A DNA stretch of 64,000 nucleotides from Tilletiaria anomala UBC 951 (Eukaryota; Basidiomycota; Exobasidiomycetes; Georgefischeriales; Tilletiariaceae), in NCBI RefSeq assembly GCF_000711695.1, contig NW_013547013.1, positions 1 to 64,000 on the forward strand. Reading direction: 5' to 3'. The translations under genes were made by a program, and so were the position numbers. Position 1 is the first letter of the stretch. Every line of letters starts with the position of its first letter. Below the pieces are notes generated by a model. It saw only the letters and a list, made by a program, of their open reading frames with translations, searched no databases and was not told where the DNA came from. Shown one piece after another: positions 11,778 through 25,228 of this stretch.

Positions 11778-13769
11778 GTTTGCCGAACAGAGCCACTGAG
11801 AGGGGCTGACGTGAAATGATTTTGGACGCGGCTTTGAGTTCTGCTGGGAGCGACAAGGAAGCCGAAGAACAGCGCCTTACTTCCCTCGGTTCGGCGCACA
11901 ATCGATGGAGGCTGCAGCGCTCGGCTCGATCTGAAGCCTTGGACGTGTTGAATGACAGATTGGGGGTCAGGAAGAATGATGAGTCGACTGAAGGGAAGAG
12001 GCAGGCTGCGCATGCGGAGTGCACGGTGCTGAAGAGGCAACACATATACACTCTGACCTGACTTGGGGCTTGGTCCAGTGCGTGCTCCACGTCACAAGCT
12101 CGAGTTCTCCAAGCTTCGAAGAAAGCCGACCATCATTAGCTAATGAAATGCCGACTCGATTGTGGCTGACCCAATCACTGATTCGGAACTCGGGATTCGG
12201 ACTTCGGCACCCTGGTGACGCTCCTTTCAGCGCTCTGCTATCACCTACTTGGCAACATTCCAAGTGAACAACATCTTTCAGCGGGTTCGCGCCGGACCAC
12301 GTAATCATCAGCACAAAAAGAAAGAACCCCAGAAATGCAAGGTAGGCGCGAGAAGAGGGTGGTCGCCATCGCCTCTGTGTGTCTGGGAATCTGGGACTAT
12401 TCACATAGGCTGAGGATCTGAGCTGCACTCGCCTGGCTCCGTGCTCAGTGAATCAGCGCTCCCCTCTGTCTCAACATTTCACCTGTTAACGGAAGGGGCC
12501 GCCGGGAGCGCGTGGCGACCGTGGGACCAGCTCGTGGCCGCGGACAGTGGAAGCTGGAGCCACACGGCACAGTTCCATATACATAGCATGTAGATGCTGT
12601 GTTATGTATCATGTTTGATTACCTGATCAGGCAGCCACACTTGTTCCGTACGCACAGAGAAAGGCAAGATGGATCCAGAAACAGGCGTCACATGAACTGG
12701 CACACACGCGTTAACAGGCATGATGCATCGTCTCCAACAGCCAGCGGAACCCAACGGTCGCTCGGATCCAGACGCGAGCGGGTGAACGGTTGGGCCGGCG
12801 CCCGTGTATGTGTCAGAAGCACATACGTACGAGCCCCGTCACGTTCAGCTGAAACAGGCCGCGTGAAGTGCACCACAGCAAGCAGATCGTGGTCAGTGCT
12901 CAAGTGACTTCCAGGGTGTAAGGCACGTGTTATGTCGAGCCTGCGGTCAATGATTGATCGTCTGTCCAGCCAAGTCTCCAGCGCTTTCGGGCGGGGCCGA
13001 ACGTCGCAGTGAACACGCGCATACACACCCGGCGTCTTGGCCATCTGGCTTCGTTGGCGCTGGATATGACCCGCTGCTTTCGATCAGCTCATGGGCAGGG
13101 TTGATAGTGGCGGGAAAGCGCGAGGAGGGGGCCCGACCTACATATGTCGATAGAATGCAGAGAGTGACCGGCGGTATGTTCCCTTTCTCTCTGGCGTCGT
13201 CTCTCCCAACGAAGAGCGAGGCGCTAATTGTTATGTAGCCAGTTATATAAAGCAGTGCGATCCATCTATTTCCTCGCAGCTGTGTCCATGCGTGTGCCCT
13301 GTCTGTAACGCTACAATCATGAAGTATTGACTGGCCCGCGCTGTCAGTTCAACAGCAGTCACGTGACCACACTTACACTAATTCTCATTCGCCACACCAC
13401 ACGCCGCGCCGCACGCCCCCCGCTCGGCACCCAAATCAACCAAATCCGCCGGCTAGGCGGAACTGCACAGACAGGGCACTGCAGGACACTGCCCCGTGCA
13501 ACAGAGCACGCACCCGCCAAGGGAAACCCCGAAGGGGGAAACAATGCGATCGATCACCTCGTCGACCACTGACTTGAGTGTTCAGGGGCCGTAGTCTAGA
13601 TCTCCAAGCAGTCATTGCCCTGCAACGTGCACACTCGTTCACTCCTTCGTGCCCCAGCAGCACCTGCCGATAGACCTCTAAACGTTGCGCGTGGTTCCCT
13701 TCTTCCTCTCACCCGTACCGTAAGACAATCCACCCTCTTGCCTCGAACACGGCAGCAACAGCAGCAACG
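11778..13769. other. Intergenic stretch upstream of the UDP-glucose dehydrogenase gene
   Basis: About 2 kb. The left part holds the promoter side of the membrane-protein gene. A minus-strand open stretch (about 12240-12428) encodes a hydrophobic segment (LAFLGFFLFVLMITW) and ends at a possible GTAGGT donor, but it has no in-frame ATG, so it is not called as a gene. The right part has a TATA-like box near 13244 and a pyrimidine-rich run just before the dehydrogenase ATG. Confidence 0.45.
13244..13251 (+). promoter_or_regulatory. TATA-like box
   Basis: TATATAAA about 520 bp upstream of the UDP-glucose dehydrogenase ATG. It is the best core-promoter match in this gap, but the long implied leader makes the link uncertain. 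Confidence 0.25.
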
Positions 13770-15643
13770 ATGGTGTTAGACAGAACTGCACCGAAAGTGC
13801 GCGCCATCTGCTGCATTGGCGCCGGATACGTCGGTGGGCCGACATGTTCAGTCATCGCGCAGCGCTGCCCGCACATCAAGGTCACCATCGTCGACGTCAA
13901 CCCAGTCCGCATCGCCGCGTGGAACTCGGACACGCTGCCCGTCTTTGAACCAGGGCTGGACGAGGTAGTCAAGGAGTGCAGGGGGCGTAACCTCTTCTTC
14001 TCCACGGACATTGACGATGCCATCCGTGAAGCGGACCTCATCTTTGTCAGCGTCAACACCCCCACCAAGAAATCCGGTGTCGGCGCAGGCTATGCCGCAG
14101 ACTTGCAGTGAGCGCGGTTTTCCATAATTCCAGGAGCAACCTCGGAAGTCGTCTTTTTTAACTTGGGGCTGATTCACCCTTTTTGGCGCGCGCGAAGCTA
14201 CGTAGAGGCTTCAACGCGACGCATCGCCTCCGTATCCGATGCGCCCAAGATTATCGTGGAAAAGTCGACCGTGCCGTGCCGCACCGCGTCGTCGATGCGC
14301 GTTATCCTCGAAGCTAACTCGCGTCCAGGTCTGCGCTTCGACATTCTGTCCAACCCAGAATTCCTCGCGGAGGGAACAGCGATCAGGGACCTGAGCGCAC
14401 CGGACCGAGTCTTGATCGGCAGCCTCAGCACCCCAGAGGGTAAGGCCGCCGCGCGCGCCCTCGCAGCTGTGTACGAGAACTGGGTTCCACCAGAGAAGAT
14501 CTTCACCACTGGCCTGTGGTCCTCGGAGCTGAGCAAACTGGTACGTATTGGACGCACTTCTGCTTTTTCCGCTTGATTTGAAGCTGGACTACAATTCACA
14601 CACGTCTGTTATGTGCACGCAGGCAGCGAATGCACTACTGGCGCAGCGCATCTCCTCCATCAACGCCATGGCGGCCATCTGCGAAGCGACGGGTGCAGAC
14701 GTCGACGAGGTCGCGCACGCATGCGGCCTCGACGCGCGCATCGGCCCGAAGTTCCTTAAGGCGTCCGTCGGCTTTGGCGGCAGCTGCTTCCAGAAGGACA
14801 TTCTGAATCTGGTCTATGTGCGTTTGATGATGAATCGTACTCTTCCCACCGAGTCATCGTGCTGGTGATCGTGCTGACCGACGTCACATCGGCTGGCATT
14901 GTACAGCTTTCGGACAGCCTGGGTCTGCCGCAGGTGGCCGCGTACTGGAAGCAGGTGATCACTATGAATGAGTACTCGAAAGCGCGCTTTGCACAAAAAG
15001 TCGTACAAACGCTCTTCAGCACGATCACGAACAAGAAGATCGCCGTGCTCGGCTTTGCGTTCAAGAAAGACACTGGCGATACGCGCGAGACGGCTGCGAT
15101 TTCGCTCTGCAAGGACTTCCGCTCAGAGAATGCGCTCGTGTCGATCTACGATCCCAAAGTGCCCGAGGCGCAGATCTGGCTCGACCTTACCGAACCTGGC
15201 GTCGTGGACGACGGGCAGAAAGGTGTGTCTTAAACCCCTTGCTCTCGATTGGATTCCACTCCTTGCGCTGACATCGTCCTCATCCTAACGCTGCACACTG
15301 GACGGGAAACAGTTAAGCAGCAAGTGACGATCGCGGCGTCTGCGATCGAAGCTTGCAAGGATGCCGAGGCGGTTGTCATCGCAACCGAGTGGGACGAGTT
15401 TAGGACACTGGACTGGGCAACGGTGTACAAGAGCATGAAGAAGCCTGCGTTCGTGTTCGACGGCCGAAGCATCGTCGATGCCGCTGCGTTGCGCAAGATC
15501 GGTTTCCAGGTGCACAGCGTCGGGTGCGTGCCGCTTGCTTGCTGTTCCGAATTACTTTGAGCGAGCATCCTTCCCACGATCTCACTCTTTCCCTTCCCCC
15601 CTGCAGTAAGGGCCCAGAGATCCAAGATCCCGTCTGGGCTTAG
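13770..15643 (+). CDS. UGD1: UDP-glucose 6-dehydrogenase
   Basis: Six exons (13770-14107, 14198-14540, 14623-14817, 14907-15222, 15313-15523, 15607-15643) give 479 aa, the normal eukaryotic length. The enzyme oxidises UDP-glucose to UDP-glucuronate in two NAD+-dependent steps. In fungi this feeds UDP-xylose and glucuronate-containing capsule and wall polymers. The N-terminal Rossmann motif is [11 protein letters not shown] (residues 14-24), followed by VSVNTPT and the EKSTVP and [10 protein letters not shown] segments. The catalytic cysteine is Cys282 in [10 protein letters not shown]. The C-terminal UDP-binding domain begins with the second Rossmann-like strand [11 protein letters not shown] and the KKDTGDTRE motif, and the protein ends in [10 protein letters not shown]. 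All residues expected for activity are visible. The start is the first ATG after a CT-rich leader. Confidence 0.95.
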
Positions 15644-18425
15644 ACACTTTCTTGCTCGAATGCATGAATCACATGCTTTTTCAAGGATGCTTTGCGCAAG
15701 GAGATAAATAGTTCGGCTGCCCTTCCGTCCGCCGGTAGACCCAGCAGGAGACGCATGCATCGAGCTATCTCTCTCGTTCCCTCCTCGCATCAACCGTCGC
15801 AAGCATGTGCGCGGCGCAGGACAAGGGACGGCAGGTGCGGCGCATAAAGGCCGCTGCCGGTGTGGAAAAGTGAAATGATCGTGTCTTCACCATGGAGTAA
15901 TTATGTAGATGATTTAAATGACCCGGTCTTCTAGATGCTGGGATGCAAATGCGTGCGGTTTGCGCTGCGCGCTGCCGAATGCGGCGATCCATTCCGAGGA
16001 CCTTATGGATTTATAACGAACTGGCCCAACAGAGAGCCGCGCTGAAAAGCAGTGGCGGTCTCGCCTTCGAAGACAAAGAACGCAAGACCCATTCCACTGT
16101 TGACCCGAATGTTTGATTGTATTCCCATTCGTCCAGTACCACCAAGGAGTATTATTGAATGTTCCTGTGTTACGTTTTCAGGCATTGGGTAGGGCATATG
16201 AGTGCATGCTAATACACGCATGTCTGCTTTCTCAGAACCTTTTATAGTCAGAACCAATGATGCGCAAGACGACCACGATTGTTGGTCTCCCATCGTGATC
16301 GTATGATCGTTGTGCTGTCGTAGCATGTAGGCGAGTATAGCCCTGGCTGCCAGGGCCCTCGTCAGGGTAGGCGCTGGAGGCGATTCCGTGGCTGGAAATG
16401 GATCAAGCCTGCATATCCGCTGACCATCCAGTCAAATGGTCGAGTCGAACGTCTGAGCCATGTCCTCCTACAGACCCTGCCCAAGCTGCTCCTTGGCAGC
16501 GGCTCTGGCTTCGAGTAAGGGCCAGCGGATATGAACACCTGGCTGATATCCAGTTGGTTGCGCCCGAGCAAGTGGCGCCGCTGTGTACCTGGCGCCGGAC
16601 GAGTGCATCTGGCTGCTGGGCCGACAATTGTCGGACCGCATCTGTGGGTCAGCAAGCGGAATCATGCATGCTACTATGTGTACTGGTCAGCGGCCCGATG
16701 CCCGCAGTGGCCGATCGCACCTGCCGCCTGAAGATGCACCGCAAACGCCCACCCCGCCCCGTAGTCAAGGGCGGTGAGCAGATAACGGTCGCCATAAGTT
16801 TTCCAATGCATCGGCCGTTCGACCCTTAGTTGTTTTCTCCGTCGCCAGAGGCATGTCCTCTTTATGTTACGAGCATCTCGCAGCTGCGGCAATTACTCTT
16901 TCGGATTTCAGACGGTGATGAAAGGGGTGTGTGCAGCGCAATATGTGGATGGAGATGTGTATACTGAAAATGAGAACAAATACATCGCAGAACATTACTG
17001 GTGATGGGGTGACATTGGTAAGCGCGCCTCAAGGACACTAACATCGTCGTCGCCCGAGAGTACCTGGCTTTATAGCACTTTTGGGTTGGTCTTTTTGCAC
17101 ACCTGTTGCATCGACCCTCGCACAAAGATTTCGCACAGGAGTGAAATACAGCTGCGAGAATGTGCGTATGTAGCGTTCTACGTACATGCTGCTGGCGCGT
17201 CTCCATAACCCCCACCACCATCAAAGCAGCAATCCTTCTGAGGAACTCAGAATGATTAGAATGCTGCGAGGTGCTGGAGACTTGGGGGAGAGGGCCGTGA
17301 CATTCTAAGTTCGGCTCTCGCGATGCCACGTGTGTGCTGGCTGATTGCGTGCCGCACTGCACACTTTAATGACTCTGCTCCAGCCGGCGGGTCTGGCGCG
17401 GCGACGCCTGCCAAGTCCAGTGCCAGCCTGTCCGTTACCAGGGCAGCTGCAGATGCCCAGTCTGGGCCCAGTCCAGCTGAATTGTAGAAAAGAGGTACGA
17501 AGAGTGCTTCTTTGCTCCCTTGCCAACTGCCGGACGGGGGGGAGGGGATTGTCCAATTCAAGGGGAAGCCTCAGTCACACACACAGAGCCGCGCAACGCC
17601 CGGAGGGACCGAGCGAAGAGAGCCATCAGTCTGCACCCACCAGGACAGAGGCTCAAGGGTGGGCATCCTTGGACGAGAAAACGACGGCAGGGGCCCTGTG
17701 CGGGTTAAAAGTAGGGGAAATACGTGGCAGATTCTTCTAAATCCATCATTTTCAGGTGGATCTCTTCTCGTTTTTGGCGGATATAGAGTCTCTGTTCACG
17801 TCGGAACTGTGTGTGTATCCGCCGGGGGACTCCGCCCATTGGGCACTCTGGGTCAGGGCGGTGTGCGGTGTGCCCGCCCTCGTGTATGTGTATGCACGCG
17901 ACTCGCTGTATGTTCGAATATGTATCGACTGCACTGCATCGCTCTCTCCCGCTCTCTACACCACATTAAAATACATATCCACCCACCACAGCAAACAAGA
18001 GCTGGAGCATAATCCGCCTCTGTGCCCATCCCCATCCCTCCATCCCTCCCCAGTCTTCTTGCGCAAGAAGACTGCGAGTTCCAGCTGGGACGATTCCAGC
18101 ACAGGCCTATATGCCTGATACCTATCCCCCTCCCTCGAAGCCGGGTCCCTGCTGTGTAGCGTTGCGTAGCCAAGCTGTGCCAGGCGTACCGTAACAGAAC
18201 CGAGCTGGGTGTCGCGGATACTGGGAACCGCAAACACACACCCCGCGACGCTGCCGCTGCCGTAGTTATTGTTCACCAGCATCTACACCTCTTCTCACAT
18301 CTATCAGGGGAAAAAGAGCCGCCTCTCAGGCTCTCAAGAGGGCCCAGCGAGCACGCGAACCCCAGCCCCACGTTGCTCGTTGCCATCGCACTCTCCCCAG
18401 TCAATTCGGAACAGGGTAGGGCATC
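15644..18425. other. Long intergenic stretch before the kinesin gene
   Basis: About 2.8 kb with no supported host gene. Several short frames on both strands lack domains and conserved codon use. A small region near 16.4-16.8 kb vaguely resembles a retroelement integrase and is listed separately. The last 500 bp are CT- and AC-rich and probably include the kinesin promoter and leader. Confidence 0.45.
16420..16700 (+). mobile_element. Possible small fossil of a Ty3/gypsy-type integrase
   Basis: A short plus-strand stretch includes SNGRVERL, which resembles the conserved end of the catalytic core of Ty3/gypsy integrases. It is followed by words loosely like the downstream integrase region. Only a few hundred bases resemble the family, the piece is clearly broken, and no other element parts or terminal repeats are seen. 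If real it is old. The match is weak and could be chance. Confidence 0.22.
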
Positions 18426-21400
18426 ATGATGCCGGCCAAGCGCGTCAGCGCATCAGGCTTGCCTGCCAGCCCGAGCACAGGCAGCACGCTCAGCGCGTTG
18501 CTGGGATCATCAAATGGAGCAGCGTCGTCATCATCCGCAGCAGCGTCCTCTTCTGGCACCAATATCACATCTGTCCAAGTTGGTGAGTCGGAGCATTCGG
18601 GGTGTCCATCGTATCTCCGGAGGGATACTCGGCTCAAGCTCGTGGGAAAGGAGCATACACTGACCTCCCCCGCCCATTTGATCTTTCCTTCTGCAGCGGT
18701 TCGCATCCGTCCTGTCACAGAACATGATCAAGCGTCGATCCCAGCGCGCTGGCAGCGCTCTGTCATCACAGTCAACTCGGCTAACTCACTCACAGTCGAT
18801 GCATCAGGGCCGCCCCCACCCGGGTCCGCGCCGGCAGCGGCGACGAGTTCAGCACGCGACAAGCGGCTGCAATTCGCCTTTGATCGCGTCCTCAGTCCAG
18901 CCGACGGGCAAGATGCAGTCTACAAGAGCTCGGCGTCGGCCCTGATACCAAAGTTCCTCGAAGGCTACAACGTCACAATCCTCGCATATGGGCAGACGTC
19001 CAGCGGGAAATCCTACACCATGGGCACGTCCTCCTCCGACTCGATCGACTTTGAAGGCCTCGTCGCCGGCCGGGCGCCCGACCCCGACATGGGCATCATC
19101 CCGCGTGCCGTGGCGCAGATCTTCGACGCGGTCAACGCGCAAAAGGCACGCTCCGGCGCCATCCAATACACCATCAAGGCGAGCTTCATCGAAATCTACA
19201 ACGAGGACCTAATCGACCTGCTGGCCGACGCCGACGGCGATGCGCGTCCACTCGTCCAGATCCGCGAGGACAAGGCCGGTCACATCTTCTGGAGCGGCCT
19301 GCGCGAGGTCAAGGTGAACAACGTTGCGGACGTCATGAACTACCTCGTCCAGGGCAGCGCTGTGCGCCGCACCAACGAGACTGACATGAACGCCCAGTCT
19401 TCTCGCTCCCACGCCATCTTCTCCCTGACAATGACCCAGCGCAAGTGTGGCGGCAGCGGGCCCGCGCCGCCCCCCGTCGCCAGCAGCGGCAGCGGCGCCG
19501 CGGCGCTCGCCAACTCCGCGCTGAACGGCCGGACAACGCCAACGGGCCGCGCTTCGACGTCCGGCCTGCCGCGCCCTTCGTCGTCGCTCGGCCGCTCGAC
19601 GCCGACAGGCTTTCCCAGCGCCAGCGCCGGCCGCGCGTCCGTCTCAGGCCTGCGCACGCCCAACACGCTGCTCTCGGGTTCCCGCAGCCAGTCGCCTGTC
19701 GCCGGCGGGGGGGCTGGCCTCGCCGCGGAGGAGCGCATGCGGGGCCTCAGCGGCGTCCTGGGCACCGGCGAAGGTGAGTGGACGACAGTCGTCAGCAAGT
19801 TCCACTTTGTCGATTTGGCTGGATCTGAACGGGTGAGTAGCTGCAAAGGGTGTGTAGAGGCCTATGATCAATCTGTCTGATGCTGCGGTTTCTTTACGTT
19901 CCTTTTTTCTTTCTCTTTTCGCGTTTGCCTCGCGGACAGCTCAAGCGGACCGCTGCGCAAGGCGAGCGCATCAAGGAGGGTATCTCGATTAACTCTGGCC
20001 TGCACGCGCTCGGCAACGTCATCTCTGCGCTTGGCGACCCGGTCAAGGCGCGCAAGACGACGCACATCCCGTACCGCGACTCGAAGCTGACGCGCCTGCT
20101 TCAGGACAGTCTTGGCGGTAACGCGCACACGCTCATGATCGCATGCGTCTCCCCGACCGAGTACAACGTCGGCGAGACGGTAAACACGCTGCAGTACGCC
20201 AACCGCGCGCGCAACATCAAGAACAAGGCCGAGCTTAACGAGCAGGAGATCGGCTGGGACGACCTAGACTACTTACAGGGCCAGGTGACCAAGCTGCGCA
20301 AGGAGCTTGCTGTGCTCAAGAGCTCTAAAGGCAGCGGCTCCACCGCCGCGCTACGCGGCATTGCCGACGATGACAAGGTCAAGAAGTTGGAGGCGACCGT
20401 GCGCCAGCTGAACGACCGGCAGAGCACCGATCAGGTGCAGATTGCCGTGCTCAAGCGCGAGCTCAAGGCGCGAGAGCACCAGAAGAAGGACTCGGACTTC
20501 CTACAGGCTGCCGAGCCGATCATCCTCGAGTACGAAAAGGCCATTGACGTTCTCGAGGGCCAGATCAACCTGATGAAGGCCGCGCTCGGCCACTCGGAGG
20601 ATATCATCAACGAGCATGAGAGCAAGATCGTCGAGCAGGACGAGCGCATCAACCTCGTCGAGCAGCAGCTCGACGCGCGAGAGTCGACCATCGTCGAGCT
20701 GCAGACGCGCCTCAGCCAGCTGCAGGATCGCGAGAGCTCGGCCAACACCTACGCCACCGAGCTCGAGGCGCGTCTCCAGTCGTATTCGAACAAGGAGGAC
20801 GCTGACTCGGGCATGGCCAGCGAGCTACGCAAGGAGGTCGTCCGCCTCCGCCAGGCCGAAAGCTCCGCCGAGGCGTACATCAAAGAGCTTGAGAAGCGCC
20901 TGCTCGCGTCCGACTCTTCCCTCGCGCAGCTCACCGCGCAGGTCGAGCGCCTCGAGCGCGATCTCGAGCGCCGCGATGAGCAGTACCGCGAGCTGCTGCA
21001 GCGCCTTGACACGCTCGACATCACCGTCGAAAACAAGGCGCTCCTCGAGGAGCTTGACGCACGCGACCAGCGCGTCCTCGAGCTCGAGAAACGACTCGAC
21101 ACCGTTGTCACCGAGAAGGAAGCCCTTGCGCGCGACAAGGGAAACCTCACCGACGCCGTCGCGCGCGACCAGCTCGAGCGCGGCAAGCTCGAGGACCGCA
21201 TCCGCCAGCTCGAGAAGAACGCAGCAGACCCCGTCGCCGACGCGGCCGCGAATCCGAATGCGGCTGTAGCTGCAGACGGAAATGGCGTCCCTGTAGCGGG
21301 AGACGTGCACTTCGCCGAGCTGCAGTCGGAGATGCTGCTTCTGCGCGACTCGCACGCCAAGACCCTCGCCGAGCTCAGCACCGTTCAGGTCCGCCACCGC

Positions 21401-24400
21401 GAAGCGCTGCAGGATATTGAGAAGCTCAGCGGCCAGATTGCCGAGGCCAAGCTGACCCGCGCGGCGGCGGCACCGGATGAGGAGATGGAGGAGCTCTCCC
21501 CCCCGGTGCACGATCCGCACACCGACGGTGACGACTCGTGCTCGTCACCGACGATGCTCAGCCCCTCGCGTCGGCGCGATTCATGGCAGGTTTCACCGTC
21601 ACGCGCGGGCGGTGGCGCGATGCGCCGCCCCGAGAGCCTGCGCCTCGACAGCGGCAGCAGCGTTGTCGAGACGCTGCAGAGAAGGTCCTCCGGCTCTTTT
21701 TTAGGGTACAAGCCGGCCGACAGCCAACCGGAAGTAAGGGAGATGAAGGCGTCGGGCGGCGGAATGATCAGCAAAACAAACGGCAATCATCACGTTCGTA
21801 CTCGCTCCATGTCGTCGGGGCAGTCTTTTGTTGGGGAGTTATCGCGGGGGCCGCGGCCCTTATCATTATCCGGCACAGTTCCGCCTTCGCCCTTCTTCAA
21901 GGCCATCGAGCCGGATTCGCCGGCGAACTATGAGCGCAAGATCTTGTCCCTTGAGAAAGAGAGGGACCAACTTCAAGCCATTCTGAAGGAGCGCGAAGAT
22001 GAGCTAGACGCCGTCCAGCGCTCCTCATCCGTCGCATCTGCACCCGCTTCCGCAGAAACTGTCACCGAGAGCAAGTCACTCTCCTCCGAGCTGGCTTCGG
22101 CCAGCGAGGCGCAGCTGGTGGATGGAGAGGCACCTACGACGACGACGACGTCCTCCCCTGCCGCAGGCGCATCGACACCCGCCCTCTCGCAGGCAGTCGA
22201 GGCGCAGCTTGAGGCCTTGCAACAGGTACTCGCAGAGAGCGGGAACAACCAGCAGTCCCTACAGGTGCAGCAGCTTCTCCTCTCCTTCGCCAAGAAGGAG
22301 AACTCTCACCGCGAGCAGACGGAGTACCTCAAGAGCGAACTCGAGGCTGCGCACAAGGAGCGAGAGGCGCTCGATGCTGCGTCCCACGAGATGGTTGGAA
22401 GCCTGACGAGCGAGCTGGAAGCTTTGCGTGCCAAGCTCAAGGAAGCGGAAAAGGCGCACGCCTCGACTCTTGCGAACGTCAGCACCGTGGCGGAGTCCAG
22501 CAAGCATGACACTGCGCGTCTGCAGGATGAGCACAAGCTCGCATTGAGCGTTCTCTCTACCAAGCACGATGCAGCGAGCCAGGAACAGAACGCAATTCAA
22601 GCGCGTGCGCTCGAAGACAAGTCCGTTCAGCACCAGTCTGCGCTGTCTGCTCTGGCGGAAAAACACAGTAATGAACTTGCGCGCCTCTCATCTGAGCATG
22701 CCGACGTGCTCTCCGCACGCAAGGCTGAGCACGAGCAGGCTCTCGCTCGCCTCAAAGACGAGCACGAGCGTGCGCTGGCCTGGAAGGATGAGCAGCATGC
22801 GTCTGCCTTGAGCAATGCCAATCTCGAGCAGGAGAGCCGTGATGCCGAAGGCCAGGAAGAACGTGAAAGCCTCCTCAAACGTCTTCGTGAAGAGCATGCC
22901 AGCCAGCTGGAGCGCACAAAGTCAGAGTACGAGCTCCTGTCTCAACGCTCGCTCGCTGCAGCAGCAGAGTCGCACTCTACAGCCCAGAAGGAAGACATCG
23001 CTGCCGCGCTGGCTGACCGCGCCAAAGAGTATGCTGCCGTGCTGGACGCGAAAGAGCAAGAGCACCTCAGCACCCTGACCGATCTCTCGCGTCAACACTC
23101 CGAAACGCTTTTAGCTCGCGACGCGCAGTACGAGGATGCGCTCAACAAGGCATTGACCTCGCTCAGCCGCGAACATTCTGCTAATGTTCAGGAGCTCACT
23201 TTGAGTCACACCGAAGCTCTCATAGATGCAACGGCCGCCCACGCGACACAACTCGAAGAGAAAGATAAGGAGCTTCGCGAAGCTGTCGCCCGCACAGAAA
23301 GCGCCGCCACAGCCGCGGAGACAGAGCTACGTATGCAGCACGAGTCTGCGTTGTCCGAGTTACGGGACCAGCACGACAAGGCGCTTGCTGCGCGCCAGGA
23401 AAAGCATGAGAAGGCGCTGTCGGAGACCAATGCTACGCATGAGAGGGAGAAGTCTGAGCTCGTCGAAGCGCACAAGGCCGCAATCGATCGCCTAGAGCAA
23501 GAGCACAATACTAAGCTCGAAGGATGGGAGGACACCCACAACCAGTTCCTTAATGAACTCAAAACGCAGCAGTCGCAGAAAGCTGCTGAGGACGCGTCTG
23601 CCATCGCTGCTGCCCATCAAGAAGAGATGAAGCAGTTGCATGCAAGTTTAGGGCAAAAGACGCAGGCGCACGAAACGGAGCTAGCTGCCTTGCGAACGGA
23701 GCACGAGGACAAGCTCACTCGCATCCAGGAAGAGTTGCAGACTGTCTCCAAGGAGCGCGACAACTTGCGCGAAGCTAACACCGAGTTTGAGAAGCGACAC
23801 CGTCTTCTGCAAAGCCAGCTTGAAGTTGACCCTGTCGAGATGGACATGCTGAAAGCTGAGCTCGCTGAAACCAGTGATGCACTCGTCGTTCTCGAGGCCG
23901 CCCTTACTGAGGCGCAGGCAGAGCGGGACCAAGTCGCTACTGAGCTCGCTGTATTGCGGGACAGCATGGAACGGGAAAACGGCCTTCACACTACGAATGC
24001 CAGCAGCGCCCTTGCAAAGGAGCTCGAAACGCAGCGCAGCCTATTGTCACAAGCGAGGAATGACCTTCTGCGTAGCAAGGCTGATTTACAAGCTTTGTCA
24101 GAGGAGCGTACACGCCAGGACATGCAACTTCGAGATACGCAAATGAAGCTCGCAGCTGCCGAATCTCGCGCTGGAAAGGCCAGGGACTCTCTGGCGTTGC
24201 TGACGATGGAGCACAGCCCCGTCATGGATGGATTAGTGAATGGTCACCGGTCAGCATCGCGTACAGGAATGCGCACGAGCCAGGAGATAGAGCAGCTTTC
24301 CGACGGAGGATCGAGAAGCTTCGCCCGCGCAGGTCAAGCAGGATCAAAGCCTCCTCCGCCTACGCCGCCGCCAAACATGCCTCCTCCTCCCACGCCCACC

Positions 24401-25022
24401 GGAGGCAATGTCAATGCCAGAAGCTCGACGGGCACCAGAAGTTCCAGCTCGTCAGCGCGACCCGACTCGATCGAGGGCGCGCTGACCCGTTCGAGCTCCA
24501 CTGCCTCACTCAGCAATGGCTCTTCGTCAACGGTTGCGCCAGATCCGCGGAGCGCGAAGGTCATGGCGGAACAGGCCGAGGAGCTGCAGAAGCTCACGAA
24601 GCAGCTTGCTCACTGTGAAGCAGATCTGCAGGCGAACATTGACTTGGTTGCTACATTAGAAGCAGCCCTAAATGATAGCGAGAGAAATGTGAGCCTTTTC
24701 TTTGCAGCGAGCCACACTACTTACAAGCCATATACTGACTGCATGTACCCTCTGACAGCTCCGCAAATCTCGAGTGCAACTCTCCGAAATTACCCGGGAG
24801 CGTGATCGCTTTTCGGCGCAAGCGGATGAGCTACAGATGCAAGTGAAGAAGGCGACAGCCGAAGTTGAGCGCGTTCGTAACAGCGTCATTCTCGAGAAGC
24901 AAGACTACGAAAGTAAGATCCAAGAAGAGAGGCAAGCCAAGGAGAAGGCAAGGGAAGCGCTTGAGGCGCGGCTGGAGGAAGTGTCCCGCAAGAAGCACTC
25001 CTCTAGACTTTTCTGCATGTAA
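18426..25022 (+). CDS. Kinesin-4-like motor protein with long coiled coil
   Basis: Four exons (18426-18582, 18697-19832, 19940-24688, 24759-25022) encode 2,101 aa. The motor domain (about residues 50-530) has VAVRIRP, the P-loop GQTSSGKS near residue 151, switch I NAQSSRSH, and switch II DLAGSER ending at residue 431. It continues with [19 protein letters not shown] and the neck-side [10 protein letters not shown]. The residues that follow ([13 protein letters not shown]) match the neck of the kinesin-4/KIF21 group. A coiled coil runs from about residue 540 to 1860, broken by a Ser/Pro-rich linker near 970-1100. Then comes a proline run (about 1900-1920) and a final coiled coil. The motor carries an unusual Ser/Thr/Pro/Gly-rich insert of about 114 residues (about 304-417). 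The first intron (114 nt) is a multiple of three and stop-free, but removing it restores the conserved VAVRIRP start. Likely roles are microtubule-plus-end transport or microtubule dynamics. Confidence 0.92.
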
Positions 25023-25228
25023 GGTCCCGGTGGGAAGCTTGCAGTAGCTTTTGTTGTACCTACGTTTCGCCGGTATTTTGGGATCCTCCACGTCTTGTAT
25101 AATTGTCTACAACACTTTCCTGCTCTTCAATTGCGCATGACCTAATTCTCATTCTGCCAACGCTTAATGTCGCCCAAGAGGATGGATGGAATGGGTGCTC
25201 ATGTCGTATACGTTACAGACAGGGCACT

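Noticed and set aside
12240-12428. Minus-strand hydrophobic open stretch, possible small membrane protein exon
   Set aside because: There is no in-frame ATG, and no adjoining exon could be joined with consistent phase; left as unexplained.
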